From positions 10,794,471 to 10,858,470 of the forward strand of contig OZ017767.1 in assembly GCA_963969345.1 (NCBI GenBank): a DNA stretch of 64,000 bases, read 5' to 3'. Both the position numbers and the translations under genes were made by a program. The DNA is from Turbatrix aceti. Its lineage: Eukaryota; Nematoda; Chromadorea; Rhabditida; Panagrolaimidae. The notes below the pieces were generated by a model, which had not been told where the DNA came from, searched no databases, and was given only the letters and a program-made list of their open reading frames with translations. Shown here piece after piece: positions 44,531 to 55,669 of the stretch (the stretch's first letter is position 1; each line of letters begins with the position of its first letter).

Positions 44531-44878
44531 ATACATAACAATGGGCACAAGTCTGTTCGCGGCGCAAAAGTCAAAAATGCCACAAAAACCGAAAAAAAGT
44601 ATCCTGCAGTAAAAAAACGTATTATTACGTAGTTCTGGCACGTGCACCGCCTTTAATTTCGTGATATTTCGAGGAAGCAAATATCAGTTTTTTACCTGTA
44701 GGGGGAATTTTGACCGTTAGGTTGCCGTTAAATGGCCGTAGGTTTACAAAGCGCAAACAAAGCTGCACAGGTTTTTTTAGATTTCATATTTTTTTTCATT
44801 CATCTAAATCAAAACTTAAATCAAAAAGTATCAATTTCATATTTATTTTATTCACAATACAAAAAAAATTAGTTTTTA

Positions 44879-45925
44879 CTATTGAGCATTATTAGTCGTT
44901 GCGATAAATACCTGCTCGAGAGAACTATCAGCGAAAACAAAGTCCTTGATTACGCCATCCTTTTTTTCATTTTGTTCGTCGACGAAAGCGATCAGTTCTG
45001 CGTAGATCTTAGAAATCGGCTTCTCAGATCCGTCGACTTTCTTCGGCGTGTTGAAAATGAGAGTGGCGTTGCTGATGGCAGTAAGCTCTGTTCCAGGAAA
45101 ACTCTCCAAAACCGCGTTCGAAATTTCCTTCGTGGTTGTAGCGTCGGAGAGGATGATCTTGAGAACGTACTTGTCGCTAAAGACGTGCCTCAGGTGCTGA
45201 CTAGAGCCAATGGCCTGAAGCACGCCTTTGGACAGAAAGCCAATCCTCGTGCACAGCGTTTCGCACTCTTCCATCGAGTGAGACGAGAGCACTTCCGAAG
45301 ATCCGTGATTTCGAAACGCGATGAGAAGATCCCAGACGCGACGCCTCGTTTGGGGGTCAATGCCGGCGGTCGGCTCATCCAGCATGATGATGTCCGGATT
45401 GGTCAGCAATGCTACGCCGACGGAAATGCGTCTCTTCTCGCCTCCAGAGCAACTGTAAATCTTCGAATGTCTTACGTGCTTGAGTTTGAGGACGTCAACG
45501 ACGGCATTGACGCAATACTTGATTTTGACGCGACCAGCAAGCCGGCAGAAGAGATAAAATGTTTCGTCCACACTGAGCTCCTCAAGAACCGCGTTGCCCT
45601 GGGGACAAAAGCCAAATTCAGCTAAGCTGCAAAAGTTTGAGACCCTATGTCCGTTGACAAACGCGGTTCCCGAGGATGGGATGGTGGAGGCAGTAAGCAT
45701 TGAAAATGTAGTTGACTTGCCTGCGCCGTTGGCGCCGAGGAGACCAAAGCACTCGCCCGGGGAAATGCCAATTGTCAGGTCCTGAACCGCAATTTTGAGC
45801 TTACCGAGGCCCAAATAAATTTTCATGAGATGAAAAGCCGTAACAGCGTTGGTTCCAGAAGCTTTGGTTACTTTTTCTTCTTCCTTTTCGACATCTGGGT
45901 TCTTTTGCAGATCGCTCGTTTTTGT
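44879..45925 (-). CDS. ABCA copy B exon 8 (NBD2)
   Basis: The exon begins TKTSDLQKNPDVEKEEEK after TTTTATAG and ends ATTNNAQ-stop. Motifs: GANGAGKST, CSGGEKRRIS, IIMLDEPTAGIDP, SSHSMEECE and SLEQVF. It is nearly identical to copy A (for example LGKL instead of LNKL). The long open frame on the plus strand (44882-45625) is its antisense shadow. Confidence 0.88.
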   Translation of the reverse strand, partial: TKTSDLQKNPDVEKEEEKVTKASGTNAVTAFHLMKIYLGLGKLKIAVQDLTIGISPGECFGLLGANGAGKSTTFSMLTASTIPSSGTAFVNGHRVSNFCSLAEFGFCPQGNAVLEELSVDETFYLFCRLAGRVKIKYCVNAVVDVLKLKHVRHSKIYSCSGGEKRRISVGVALLTNPDIIMLDEPTAGIDPQTRRRVWDLLIAFRNHGSSEVLSSHSMEECETLCTRIGFLSKGVLQAIGSSQHLRHVFSDKYVLKIILSDATTTKEISNAVLESFPGTELTAISNATLIFNTPKKVDGSEKPISKIYAELIAFVDEQNEKKDGVIKDFVFADSSLEQVFIATTNNAQ

Positions 45926-48900
45926 CTATAAAACATGTGTTGAGGGAAATAGATTGATACGAAAACAGTCTTTGAGTATTCAAACCGGAAGAGATATAAA
46001 AATCGTTCAATATCGGAATCAAATGCCGAAACCAAAATTTTAATAAAATTTGGTTGCTAACAAGACGGAACCCAAACCAAAACCAAAGAAAGATAAAAAC
46101 CAAACCGGTACAAACCACTACAGTTCATGCACCCGACAAAACTAATTCATGTTTAAAAAAGTACCATCATTTCGCCAATCGGCTGCATCATACGCCCGGC
46201 GTTGTCTTGGATAATAGTAATTGCCATCAGGAGTCCAAAATAAATTGCCACTGAGACGAGTCGTTTGTTGACATTCGACTGACTGAGTGACAAGTCAAAT
46301 AGTGGAGGAAATGCTGTTGTTGTTGTTGGTATGATCCCCATATAATCATCGAAAAAGTTGCGTTTCATACCATAGTTTTTTTCAAAGTTTTGTTTTATTT
46401 CGGGCATGAGAATAGCCGGTGGGAAAAAGTACATACTGTATTCCGACTGAAAACAGTGTCATTATTAAATTAGAAATATGATGCAAAAAATAACCTTACC
46501 AAAGCATTAGTCTTTTTTGTAAATGCATCCTGAACGTCTCTGAGTTCCAAAATGCGAATTATCATAAATCCCATAATGTTGAACAAGAAGATAACAGTCA
46601 TTGCTAGCTTCCCGTTATTAAATATTTTGGAGAAGCAAAACACCTCAAAAATGCACGCCATCAGATACAGCAGATTTGCCGGAAGCGCGACGACATAGTC
46701 ATCTTTTGCGTAAATGTCGGGATTCTTGAGTACAATGACGATGAGAATAATGAGAATTGGGAGGTTAAGAACCATTTCGACGATAAAAGAAATAATCCAG
46801 TAACTAGGCGTTGTCAATTTTGCTAACCGATAGAGGTGTTGCGTTCCTTGAGCTTCGCAGGTATACAACATGACGGGTCCCGTTATGATGAAAACGACAA
46901 GTAAATTTATAAAATTCAAATAAACATCTTTCACCGATTTTTCTTTTTTCTCAACCCCAATATCCGAATGCATTTCGAGAATCCGAATATATTCTGCGGT
47001 AATGGAAAAATTTACGTCGGCTGAAAAAAAAACATGTATTATGTAAGAAATCTTTAACAAAGAGCAAAGGTTTCCGTTTGTTTGTAAACGTTTGTGGTTT
47101 GTTTACATTTTTTCGCAGGCTTTTATAATGTTGTATGATTTTGAACAATTATCACCAACAAAGGCATCCAAAACAAGAAAATCAAAATTTTTTACAGAAA
47201 TTTGGATGGTTCGGATCCACGGATCGGATAATCCGAAGCATCAAAATTTCGGATCGGGTGGGGGATCGGATCATCCGACAGAAATTTTGGTGGGCCACCT
47301 GTGCTATGTATTCAACGTTTAAAAATGTTTAAAAACTTACATTTTTTGCCTTCAACACTATTGGTGTAGGCTTCCAAAAGCACAAGGGGAGCAAGTTGAA
47401 ACGAGTTGCTGTATGACAGTAACACGTCATTGTTGTCATACAACACGAACATGAAAGCCAATGGAGGGTATGTTTTCATGGCTTCGTACAAAAGATCAGT
47501 GGCATTGAAATCATAAGAATTGAATTCTCGGAAATGGACGTTTGGATAAGATAGATAGGCTTTTATACCATCGAACAATTTGGTGTTCTTAACCTGAGAA
47601 GAATTCTGAATCAAAATCGTCATATCGGGGCCGGTTTTGATTGCATCGATAACAGGGGAACGTATACCGCTAGGATTAAAATATTCTTTAGTCAAAGAGT
47701 TTTGTCTTAGGAAAAGAAGCAGTATGACGAGTACGTAGGGAATCAACGTGAAAAGGTAATGCCGACGAGAGTAGTGAAATCGACGTACAAACAAGGCCAT
47801 AATTTGAAAAGGGAAGTTAGAAAGCTCTGAGCGTTCTAAAAAAAGCGTGTTCTGCGCAATAGGCTGGCTATTTGCAAACTTACCCTCACAGATATTAGCC
47901 ATGACGTCGGCAACAGCGTTGTGCGTATCCTTGTCCGACTCGGGATCGGTCGTCTCGCTGACTTTGAGAAAAACCTCTTCGAGGCTGTTAACGTTAATTC
48001 CAAACGTGTCAACCATGAATTCTTTTTTCTTTTCTTCCAAAATGGAAAAGATCTTTGGAAGCGACCGCTGTGCACTCTGAGGAAAGCGAATCGAAAACTG
48101 CATGCCGACAGAGCCATAGATCGTTGCCTGCTCACACTCATTCTTGATCAGAGCCACCATTTGGAGCGCCAGATCGTTGGCCTGACTACCGGTTAACTTG
48201 ACCTCGGCAAACACGACTGTGAGCAGAAATCCAGTGGAGTACTTGCTTTTGAGAAAATCGATGGAACCGCTGCACGTGACCTCGCCTTTGGAGAGGATGA
48301 TGACACGATCGGCAACACTTTCTGCTTCGTCCATATAGTGAGTTGTGAGGAGCACAGTACGGCCTTGCTGAATGCCCTCAATGATGCCGATCATGCTGTG
48401 TCGTGCCACGGGGTCCATGCCGGCGGTGGGTTCGTCCAGGAGCACTATCTTTGAGTCTCCAACGATGGCCATGCCAACGCAGAGCTTGCGTTTCTGTCCG
48501 CCAGAAAGCCGAGATGCGTAAACTGATTCAGATCCCGTGAGGCCGACAGCCTTGATGACATCCTCGACTTGATCGCCTGTCACTTTGTATCCGGTCTTGA
48601 GAGTACCGTAGAAATGAAGATGTTCGCGGACAGTGAGGCGTGAAAAAATGGGATCCCACTGCGGACAGTAGCCGACAGTTTCGTTTGCGTCAACCAAAAT
48701 CTGTCCAGACGTAGGTCTGTAGAGGCCGGTCAGACAGCCGAAGAGTGTACTTTTGCCAGCACCATTGTGTCCGAGAAGTCCTGTAACCTGGTTTTTGAGG
48801 GCTACAAAGGACGCATGATTGACAGCAATTTCAGTGTTGCTCCAACGCTTGCAAACGTTGTTGACCACGATGCCGGGCTTTGCAGATTCCGGGACGGGCT

Positions 48901-51283
48901 CATGATGACCGCCTTTGGTTTTGGTTGCCGAATCCAGATCAGGATGTGTGAAAACACGCTTGTTGACACCCTGTAATTTACTTAGATTGTGGCAACAAAA
49001 CAAAAGTGTATTTAACTTACGATGAAAAACAATGGATGAAGCTTCTGTGTGTTATCCACGGGAAATACGTAATCCAGGTAGAAAGTGAGCAGGACGATGA
49101 CTACATTATGCCATAGCAGAGCAATAAATGCCGGCCCAAGAGGTGCATAGAAACTTGTATTCGAAAAAATGTACATGGGTTGATCTGAAAGAATAATTTA
49201 TAATACAAAAACCGTTAATGCAACAAAAAATGATACCGTATTTATCCATGAGTTGTAGATTGAAACCGATGATATAAAGCGCGAACGAGGGATGAACAAA
49301 TGCGAAAGCGCATGCCAGTACACCGCGGTATATGTTGAAAGGGGGAAACAGCAGTAGTGCAAACTGAGCAGCAGTGCTGATGATGTTAAGGAATAGAGCA
49401 TAACTCATCCGGTTTACGACAGTCGTTACAAGGATGCCGAAATATACTATGTAGTGGCCGTACAAAAAGCAGGAGAAGAAGAGCGCAAGTCCTGTATCCT
49501 GAAATAAAAAAACAGTTGAATCCATGGGTAAGACTTCTGTGTTTTTGTTGATTGTAGGAACGTGCCAGGGGTCATAAAATGCGGTATCACAAAATATTAT
49601 CATTTTGAGTGATAACGCGTTGCTTTATCAAATTCTTTTTTTTTTAAATCATATTTGATGGATGCGCTGCCTTTATAGAAAGCGCGAAACTAAATGGGAA
49701 AATGCCTAGGCGATCAGGCGCGGCACCCATCATCGCACCGATCACCAGAAAGGGCAGTTTTCGATAAAGCGACCTTTTTGGGTATTGCGCAGATCCCCCG
49801 GAAGGAATTTTTCAAAATTTTTTTTTTCAAATTCTGTCCAGTAAAAATTACTTTAAAAAATCTGAGACATTTATTACAAAAATTTTAGTGATATGGGGAT
49901 GCAAATAAAAAAAACAACGTATTATCACTACAAATGATAATATTTTGTGATACCGAATTTTGTGACCCCTGGCAACGTCACAGTCAACTTCAGAGCGCAC
50001 GAAAACCCGAAATCCGTACTTTTTTTTAAATTGCGGTTCATTACGTTCCTTATACGTTCCTTATAATGTTTCCCGATACGTTCCTTATACTGTTTTTGTT
50101 ATATGCATATATGCATTTACAAACATAAACATAAACTTTTTATTTGAGACGTAAAAAAATTGTTCTTCCAAATATAAAAAAAAAGCTGTAAATAACTAAC
50201 CTGTAGATGAACTACAAAATAGCTCAATACAAGACCGACGATCCAAATCTTGAGAGTGCTGAAAACAAAGTGGCATCCATAGAAACAATACCGTCGAAGA
50301 CCCATGATGATCATGTAAGCGTGAATGCTGCTTTCTTTTTCCTTCATCACAAATGAGATGGAAAATACAGAAATTATGAAGTAGATCACAAAAAAGTGTA
50401 TTACGACGTGAAAGACGCCTACAGGAAGTTCAACCTCTTTCAAAACCACAATATAACAATCCATAGAATACGGCGTTTCGGGGTGAGACAAATATTCCAG
50501 AGAAGCAGTGTAGGCTTTACTGTACGCAGCAATCGATTCATTAGCTGCATGATCACGTACAAAATAATTTTCTCCATATTTAACATCAGCAGAATCAGGT
50601 AGCACCGCGTGGTAGATGAACGAATTCTGAGTTTTACTCACCCGAGAGTAAGTATCGGTATCAGGTTCAGTGGATTGAAGCGTAAACTTACTATTAACAT
50701 AGGTTAAAATTTTGTTCTGACTTTGTTTTAATTTTGCTCTTTCTTCTGCTTTTTTTTGTAGGGCGATAATGGTATAGTGAAGCGTGTAGACCACAATCGC
50801 AATCATTAAGCATTCTATTATTAGCATTAGGGGATATCGAATAACCGTTATGACGTCTTTTTTGGCAAATAACTTGATCAAGCCAAACCTGGAAATCTGC
50901 GCTTGCTGAGCATGTACGACGTTGACGACTGGAGCCGTCGCACCTGCCACCGGGGCACCTGGGTTTGCATCTACATTCGCAAATGCATTTGGAGTACCGG
51001 GCGTCGGTGCAGCAGGAGTTTTCTCAAGCGGTGGCGTTGTCTGAGTATTCTCACTTTTGACTGATTGCGTCGGTTCATTCAACGTTATGCTCGGATTTGA
51101 CTGAGTTTTCTGAGATTCTGCGGAACTCTGAGTTTTCTGAGGTTCTGCGGCACCCTGAGTTTTCAGAGATTCTGCGGAACTCTGAGTTTTCTGAGGTTCT
51201 GCGGCACCCTGAGTTTTCAGAGATTCTGCGGAACTCGCCGATCCGGACGTCGAAGATTTTTCGTTGGCTCCTGCAGCATTCAT
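44879..51283 (-). CDS. ABCA-type full ABC transporter, copy B (all exons open)
   Basis: Exons on the minus strand are 51283-50201, 49498-49237, 49184-49021, 48970-47341, 47020-46500, 46446-46165 and 45925-44879. Phases agree and all introns have GT/AG borders. The product is about 1650 residues, within the ABCA range. Two halves each have TM helices plus an ATP-binding domain: NBD1 with Walker A GHNGAGKST near residue 570, NBD2 with GANGAGKST near 1360. By family it is expected to move lipid-like substrates across a membrane using ATP. A possible 48-bp in-frame intron lies at 47836-47883. It is the likely functional paralogue of the disrupted copy A. The exact orthologue (CED-7- or ABT-like) cannot be decided by eye. 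Confidence 0.88.
46165..46446 (-). CDS. ABCA copy B exon 7
   Basis: It starts SEYSMYFFPPAILMPEI after TTTTCAG and ends ...GEMM at ATG|GTACTT. The loop NFEKNYGMKRNFFDDYMGII is highly diverged from copy A. The following helix and QDNAGRMMQPIGEMM are identical. No transposon is present at the site that is interrupted in copy A. Confidence 0.82.
46500..47020 (-). CDS. ABCA copy B exon 6
   Basis: It begins after TTTTTTTCAG and ends AATGCTTTG|GTAAGG, encoding the second set of TM helices (FINLLVVFIITGPVML, LPILIILIVIVL, TVIFLFNIMGFMIIRI). Its phase-1 junction with exon 5 yields KKSDVNFS. Confidence 0.82.
47341..48970 (-). CDS. ABCA copy B exon 5 (NBD1)
   Basis: It carries the complete NBD1 (GHNGAGKST, YCPQWDP, LSGGQKRKLC, LLDEPTAGMDP, TTHYMDEAE). 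The roughly 370 residues up to SLEEVFLKV are almost identical to copy A. The extracellular part after the TM helix (NPSGIRSPVIDAIKTG..., FREFNSYDFNATDLLYEAMK) differs repeatedly from copy A. Confidence 0.87.
49021..49498 (-). CDS. ABCA copy B exons 3 and 4
   Basis: Exon 3 (49498-49237) and exon 4 (49184-49021) flank a 52-bp intron. The next intron, before exon 5, is 50 bp. The proteins are essentially identical to copy A in this TM region. Confidence 0.85.
49565..49971. mobile_element. MITE in ABCA intron 2, copy B
   Basis: It has the same CAGGGGTC...GACCCCTG element as 10043-10411, at the orthologous intron position, with an extra stretch (GAAAATGCCTAGGCGATCAG region) not in copy A. It therefore predates the duplication of the gene. 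Confidence 0.6.
50201..51283 (-). CDS. ABCA copy B exon 2
   Basis: It starts MNAAGANEKSSTSG. It carries four 9-residue repeats (last one variant KTQSSAESQ), a Pro-rich linker, the first TM helix (YPLMLIIECLMIAIVVY), an ectodomain and TM helices, ending VVHLQ at CAG|GTTAGT. Substitutions relative to copy A concentrate in the ectodomain (AANESIAAYSKAY, SHPETPYSM). Confidence 0.83.
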
Positions 51284-51418
51284 CACAACAGAACAATAGA
51301 TGTTGAAACAGCGTCTCAAGAGAAAGCAAATCGTCGACACTAAATCAAATCGACACAATGTATTATCCTGGTTGGGATGATGCAAATTTGAATTACGCAA
51401 GGAATGCTAATATTGGTT

Positions 51419-51553
51419 TCACGATGAATCGTTCTGTACATCTAACGCTACATGAGATGGTACGGACAGATCTGTGTCGTGGTTTTGTGCGGCATGTTGT
51501 TCAGAACTGTCAATGGGAAAGTCAGGGTCAGACGAACCTGTTTTGGCAGACAT
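51419..51553 (-). CDS. Possible ABCA first exon, copy B
   Basis: The 44-residue ORF MSAKTGSSDPDFPIDSSEQH... is shared by all three ABCA copies. It may be a first exon joined by an unresolved splice, or an upstream ORF. Confidence 0.3.
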   Translation of the reverse strand: MSAKTGSSDPDFPIDSSEQHAAQNHDTDLSVPSHVALDVQNDSS

Positions 51554-51639
51554 TGTAAACAGCAAATTTAAAAAAAAATATTCAAGGACGAGGATGTGAG
51601 CAACAACAAAAGCAACAGCAATCGTAAATGTTGATGGCA

Positions 51640-52180
51640 CACCACAGAAAGTACGGTCCTTTACTGTCTAATTCAATGACGTCAGCGAGTTGTAGGCTAA
51701 ATTTTATTGGCTGGGAAAAATACTCATCAGAACAGTATACAAGCAATTGGCATAGCATCCGCGTCGCGCGATTACGACGGCACCTACCATGAAAGACTGT
51801 TGCCACCCTTCAGGGATGTGCGAACCGATGAGTCGATTCGCGACGCGGTTGCCGAATGCTGCTATGCCAATGCGTTACTGTGCCGAGAAGTATTTTTCCC
51901 GCCAAAAATTTAAACACACAGTTCGTTTACCGTATTGAGGTCAACATTCAACTGTTATACGATCCCTGCTTGTATTTTTACGGCCTCTCTGCGCAGCTTT
52001 TGTTTGCTAACTATTTTTTTTGAGACAGACAGACAAATGGTGTGAACGTATAAAGCAGCGCATAATACACCCATAAAATTTATAAATTCATATTTGATCG
52101 TATAGAAGCAGTACAATATTCAATGTACGTACAAAAACCATTAGTAGTTTTAAAATTCTAAAAAATTCATTTTTTTCTAA
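51640..52180. repeat. Composite repeat (GAAAGTACGGTCC family, long copy)
   Basis: An unbroken copy running from CACCACAGAAAGTACGGTCC through CGCGCGATTACGACGGCACC and CAGTTCGTTTACCGTATTGA to GTATAGAAGCAGTACAATAT. It parallels 60110-60600 throughout. It directly truncates the homology upstream of ABCA copy B. Confidence 0.65.
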
Positions 52181-52214
52181 TGAGTTGTTAAGCTCGGAGG
52201 CGATTATTAAAATT

Positions 52215-52780
52215 GCGTTTTTTGGCGAAATCTATTTGGCAATTTTTGAGGTTTTTTATTTTTGTACACAGATCGAACAGCCGCGGCTGTCTGGACTCGA
52301 AGCTGCAGTCAAGACGGCTAATTTTTGCGATCTTTTGCGCGCAGTCGGCAATTGCCGAAAATGTCATGCTCTTATTTTTGAATTATGTTTGTTAGCGCAG
52401 AGTGCCGCATCCTTTGAGAATGCGAGCGCTTCACCGTGCCCTTCCGGGCGTCATTCACACCTGTCGCGAGGATCCTTTGAACTTGTTGGGTTTGTATATT
52501 GTTTTCGTCTCTGCATTGTATATATTGCAGTCATAAGTTTGATCCGATAGTCAATATTCTTCCAAGATTTTTTTTGCCACGTTTGGTAAACATTTTTTGT
52601 AATAAATTCAGACAATGTGTCAATGGAATTCAATGTTTCTCAATTAATGCTCCGAATCTCATGTTTGACGAAACATACCACTCAAATTTATTCATGACCA
52701 TGATTAAATTAATTTTCAAAAATCGCTGATTTGATCCCACGCTCAAAAAATTGTAAAACATAAATATTTCATAAATATTT
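52215..52780. repeat. Dispersed repeats (two families)
   Basis: Bases 52215-52480 belong to the GCCGCGGCTG/GCGCAGAGTGCCGC family. Bases 52490-52780 are the inverse of the 16560-16820 and 44270-44530 repeat. No gene is supported. Confidence 0.6.
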
Positions 52781-52922
52781 CTTTAGCATCAAAAAGTTTT
52801 TTGATGTAACGGAAATCGTTGACTTTTCATTCAATCAACCGAATGGGAAAAAGTCAGATGCAATGATCACAAAACTCATAGTTCCTAACAATTTTTAAGA
52901 AAGACAAAACAGACTCTGCGAG

Positions 52923-52955
<33 letters not shown>
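52923..52955. repeat. Poly-A tract (33 A)
   Basis: An uninterrupted run of 33 A, absent from the related sequence at about 16511. Its true length may be uncertain because of sequencing or polymerase slippage. Confidence 0.8.
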
Positions 52956-52958
<3 letters not shown>

Positions 52959-53441
52959 CTTTTTACACTTGCAAATGTTTTGAGTCTAAGTTTTGGGCCT
53001 TTGGGAGAAAAGTCTAAAGCCGCGATATTTTGATTTAAAAGAATCGGATTCTGGAGATTTGGCTACAACAGTGTTTTTCATAAAAACTATTCTACAAACT
53101 CATTTGGAAATGAAAAAAAACTGAAAGTTTTTAGACGGGGGTTTTGGAGGAAGGGAATTTCAGTGACGTACTCAGAATTAAAAAAAAGCATCTGCAAGTA
53201 TTTTTTATGAATTTCATAATTACTAAAAAATTTGCAGCGTCCGTGTAATATCCACCGGAACGGATTTGACAAGCCTATCTTGTAGCCTTTGTAGCTTTAG
53301 TAGCTATCACCGTTTTACAGAAAACCTCAATTTTAAGAGGAGGATTATCCTTACTGAACGCACTGTAGTCACCTCAGTTTCGAAGGTTTCAACGTTTTAT
53401 TTTTTATTCTCGATCAAAGAAAGCGGCAACCGCGGGGTTAA
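52956..53441. repeat. Segmental duplication of 16020-16520 (inverted)
   Basis: It shares TCGGATTCTGGAGATTTGGC, GCAGCGTCCGTGTAATATCC and the Tc1-type end ...CTGAACGCACTGTA with the region beside secreted pair 1. No coding potential is seen. Confidence 0.6.
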
Positions 53442-54451
53442 GAGGCAGTCTGCGAGCCAATTTACATCCGACGACACAGCAATTTTTACACTTTCAAATG
53501 TTTTGAGTCAAAGTTGTAGAGGACCCTGAAGGCAGTCTATATCCGCGGTACTACATTTTTAAAAAATCGGATTCTGGAGATTTGGCTTCAGATGTGTTTT
53601 TCATAAAATCCGATGAAGCGTTTGTCGTTTTAGTCGAAACTGTCTAAAAATTTGCTAGGGGGGTTTCAGGGGGCAAAGAATACGATGGCGTACTCAAATA
53701 TTTAAAATAACAACTGCAAGTATTTTTTATTGAATTTCGGGGTCACAAAATCGGCTGCCATATCTGTATTTTGCAAAATGGACCATATAAACCATACCCT
53801 ATCTGAAAGCCCGTTTTTTTCTGCGTCGAATAAGCTCTTCAGAAAAAAAACGTAGATTTCCCCCCGCCTTCTAGATCTCGATATGTAGTCAAAACGACCA
53901 AAAAACCCCCTAAACTAGTCTCGCAGCGAGTGCGCACGCGCGCGCGCACGCACGCGCACAGGCACAAAAAAGAGCGTTTTTTGTCGTTTTGACTACAAAT
54001 CGAGATCTAGAAGGCGGGGGGAAATCTACGTTTTTTTTCTGAAGAGCTTATTCGACGCAGAAAAAAACGGGCTTTCAGATAGGGTATGGTTTATATGGTC
54101 CATTTTGCAAAATACAGATATGGCAGCCGATTTTGTGACCCCGAAATTCAATAAAAAATACTTGCAGTTGTTTTTTTAAATATTTGAGTACGCCATCGTA
54201 TTCTTTGCCCCCTGAAACCCCCCTAAACAAATTTTTAGACAGTTTCGACTAAAACGACAAACGCTTCATCGGATTTTATGAAAAACACATCTGAAGCCAA
54301 ATCTCCAGAATCCGATTTTTTAAAAATGTAGTACCGCGGATATAGACTGCCCTCAGGGTCCTCTACAACTTTGACTCAAAACATTTGAAAGTGTAAAAAT
54401 TGCTGTGTCGAACTTCTCCCCTTATTGGTAAAAATTCTCGCAGACTGCCTC
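53442..54451. mobile_element. 1-kb foldback element with TTAA duplication (piggyBac-like)
   Basis: The ends are GAGGCAGTCTGCGAG...CTCGCAGACTGCCTC, flanked by TTAA at 53438-53441 and 54452-54455. The related segment near 16003 has a single TTAA and no insertion. Almost the whole element is one palindrome with arms of about 400 bp around a CG-rich centre (CACGCGCGCGCGCACGCACG near 53935-53955). No transposase is present. TTAA target preference is the hallmark of piggyBac-type transposition. Confidence 0.8.
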
Positions 54452-54851
54452 TTAAGTAGCAATAAAATAGTGTGGTATCACTACTCTTCAGCGGTTGAAA
54501 CCCCTCTTCCGATCTTGATGTTGATTTTTTTTAGCCGAGTTTTAACACGATTTAAAAAAAAACAAGCTATGATTTCATAAAACGATCCAAAAATAAGTTT
54601 GGAATCAACGAATGTTTTAACTGAAAGAGCGATGCCAGAACATTATCTTATAATATTTATTACCACTTGGCCCGGCGGTTGCGGCGCTCCATGATTCTAA
54701 ACACTGAAAAAAAACTATTTCAGTTCTTTTGAGCGTGCGTTGCATTTTTCTTTTATTTTCGATATCAAAAAATCAGTCATGTCATTTTTATTGCATCAAG
54801 GTTACAAAAAAATTCACGGAAGCACTCCAAAGAAGTTAGCGTAGTCGGAAT

Positions 54852-55202
54852 TTAATTCTTGGTGGCATTAGTGTTTAGGACAAGGCCCACGAATTTCAAC
54901 AGGTACGTGTACTTTATGTCCTCGTTGGGGGCCTTGTCATTTACGATGACTCTTGTGAACAGCTCAAATAAACCGAAGCCGACAACTATTTCATCTGCGC
55001 GCTTGGCATCTAAACGTCCAGTCTCGATAAGGCCAGTAAGCGCCTGGGTAGCGTCGTTTGGCGTCAACGTCGTGGCGGTGTCGTTTTTCGTCGACGCCTT
55101 GGGGGCGGCGTTTAGCGTCAAGGCGCTTCCCTTTTGTGGCTTTCTTTTGGCCATTGTGGGCATTGCGAGAAGGACGAAAAAGGCGATAATGACGAACTTC
55201 AT
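54852..55202 (-). CDS. Small secreted protein, family b (pair 3)
   Basis: A 116-residue paralogue of 15243-15596: signal peptide MKFVIIAFFVLLAMPTMA, KRKPQKGSALTLNAAPKAST, TPNDATQ repeats, and the conserved TGLIETGRLDAKRADEIVVG and FGLFELFTRVI. It ends VLNTNATKN. It is one residue shorter than pair 1, through a small gap in the acidic loop. The function is unknown. Confidence 0.65.
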   Translation of the reverse strand: MKFVIIAFFVLLAMPTMAKRKPQKGSALTLNAAPKASTKNDTATTLTPNDATQALTGLIETGRLDAKRADEIVVGFGLFELFTRVIVNDKAPNEDIKYTYLLKFVGLVLNTNATKN

Positions 55203-55432
55203 AGCTGATTGATTGATTGTTTGTTGAATGATCAATTCGGCACTTTCCGAGGTGTTTATATGCACGACTTGTTGCAGGGCGTGGCTAACTTATATCTATT
55301 CCAAATGGATCTTGCCTTCTTCGCTTCGCCCCTTTGATTGAATACCAAATGAGAGCACGACGCAATTTCATGCCCTTAAAAGCGCTTAGGTTATCAAGAA
55401 ATTCAATCAAAACTGAAATCGTTCGGAACAAA
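55203..55432. promoter_or_regulatory. Shared divergent promoter, secreted pair 3
   Basis: A 230-bp head-to-head interval with GTGTTTATATGCACG (TATA-like, minus strand) and CTTAAAAGCGC. It is nearly identical to the intervals of pairs 1 and 2. Confidence 0.5.
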
Positions 55433-55669
55433 ATGAAGTTTGTCGTCATCGTTGTCCTCGCTTTCGTCCTGGTAGTCTGCTCAGCAAAATGTATGTCAGA
55501 TGATGAAAAAAAGATCGTCGACCAACTTTCCGTATTCCAAAACGACCGTGCTAAAATTGATTTTGATATTCTCGAAAAAGCCGTCGTCGCTGCCACGCAA
55601 TTTCTGAGCAAATCGAAACCATTTTACCTTCTGGATATAGAAAGAGACCTTTTATGCAACTGTAATTGA
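55433..55669 (+). CDS. Small secreted protein, family a (pair 3)
   Basis: A 78-residue protein, signal peptide MKFVVIVVLAFVLVVCSA, almost identical to pair 1 up to FYLLDI. It then ends ERDLLCNCN instead of QRDILCGECH. An AATAAA signal lies about 30 bp after the stop. Two Cys near the end and one after the signal peptide could form a disulfide. Confidence 0.65.
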   Translation: MKFVVIVVLAFVLVVCSAKCMSDDEKKIVDQLSVFQNDRAKIDFDILEKAVVAATQFLSKSKPFYLLDIERDLLCNCN

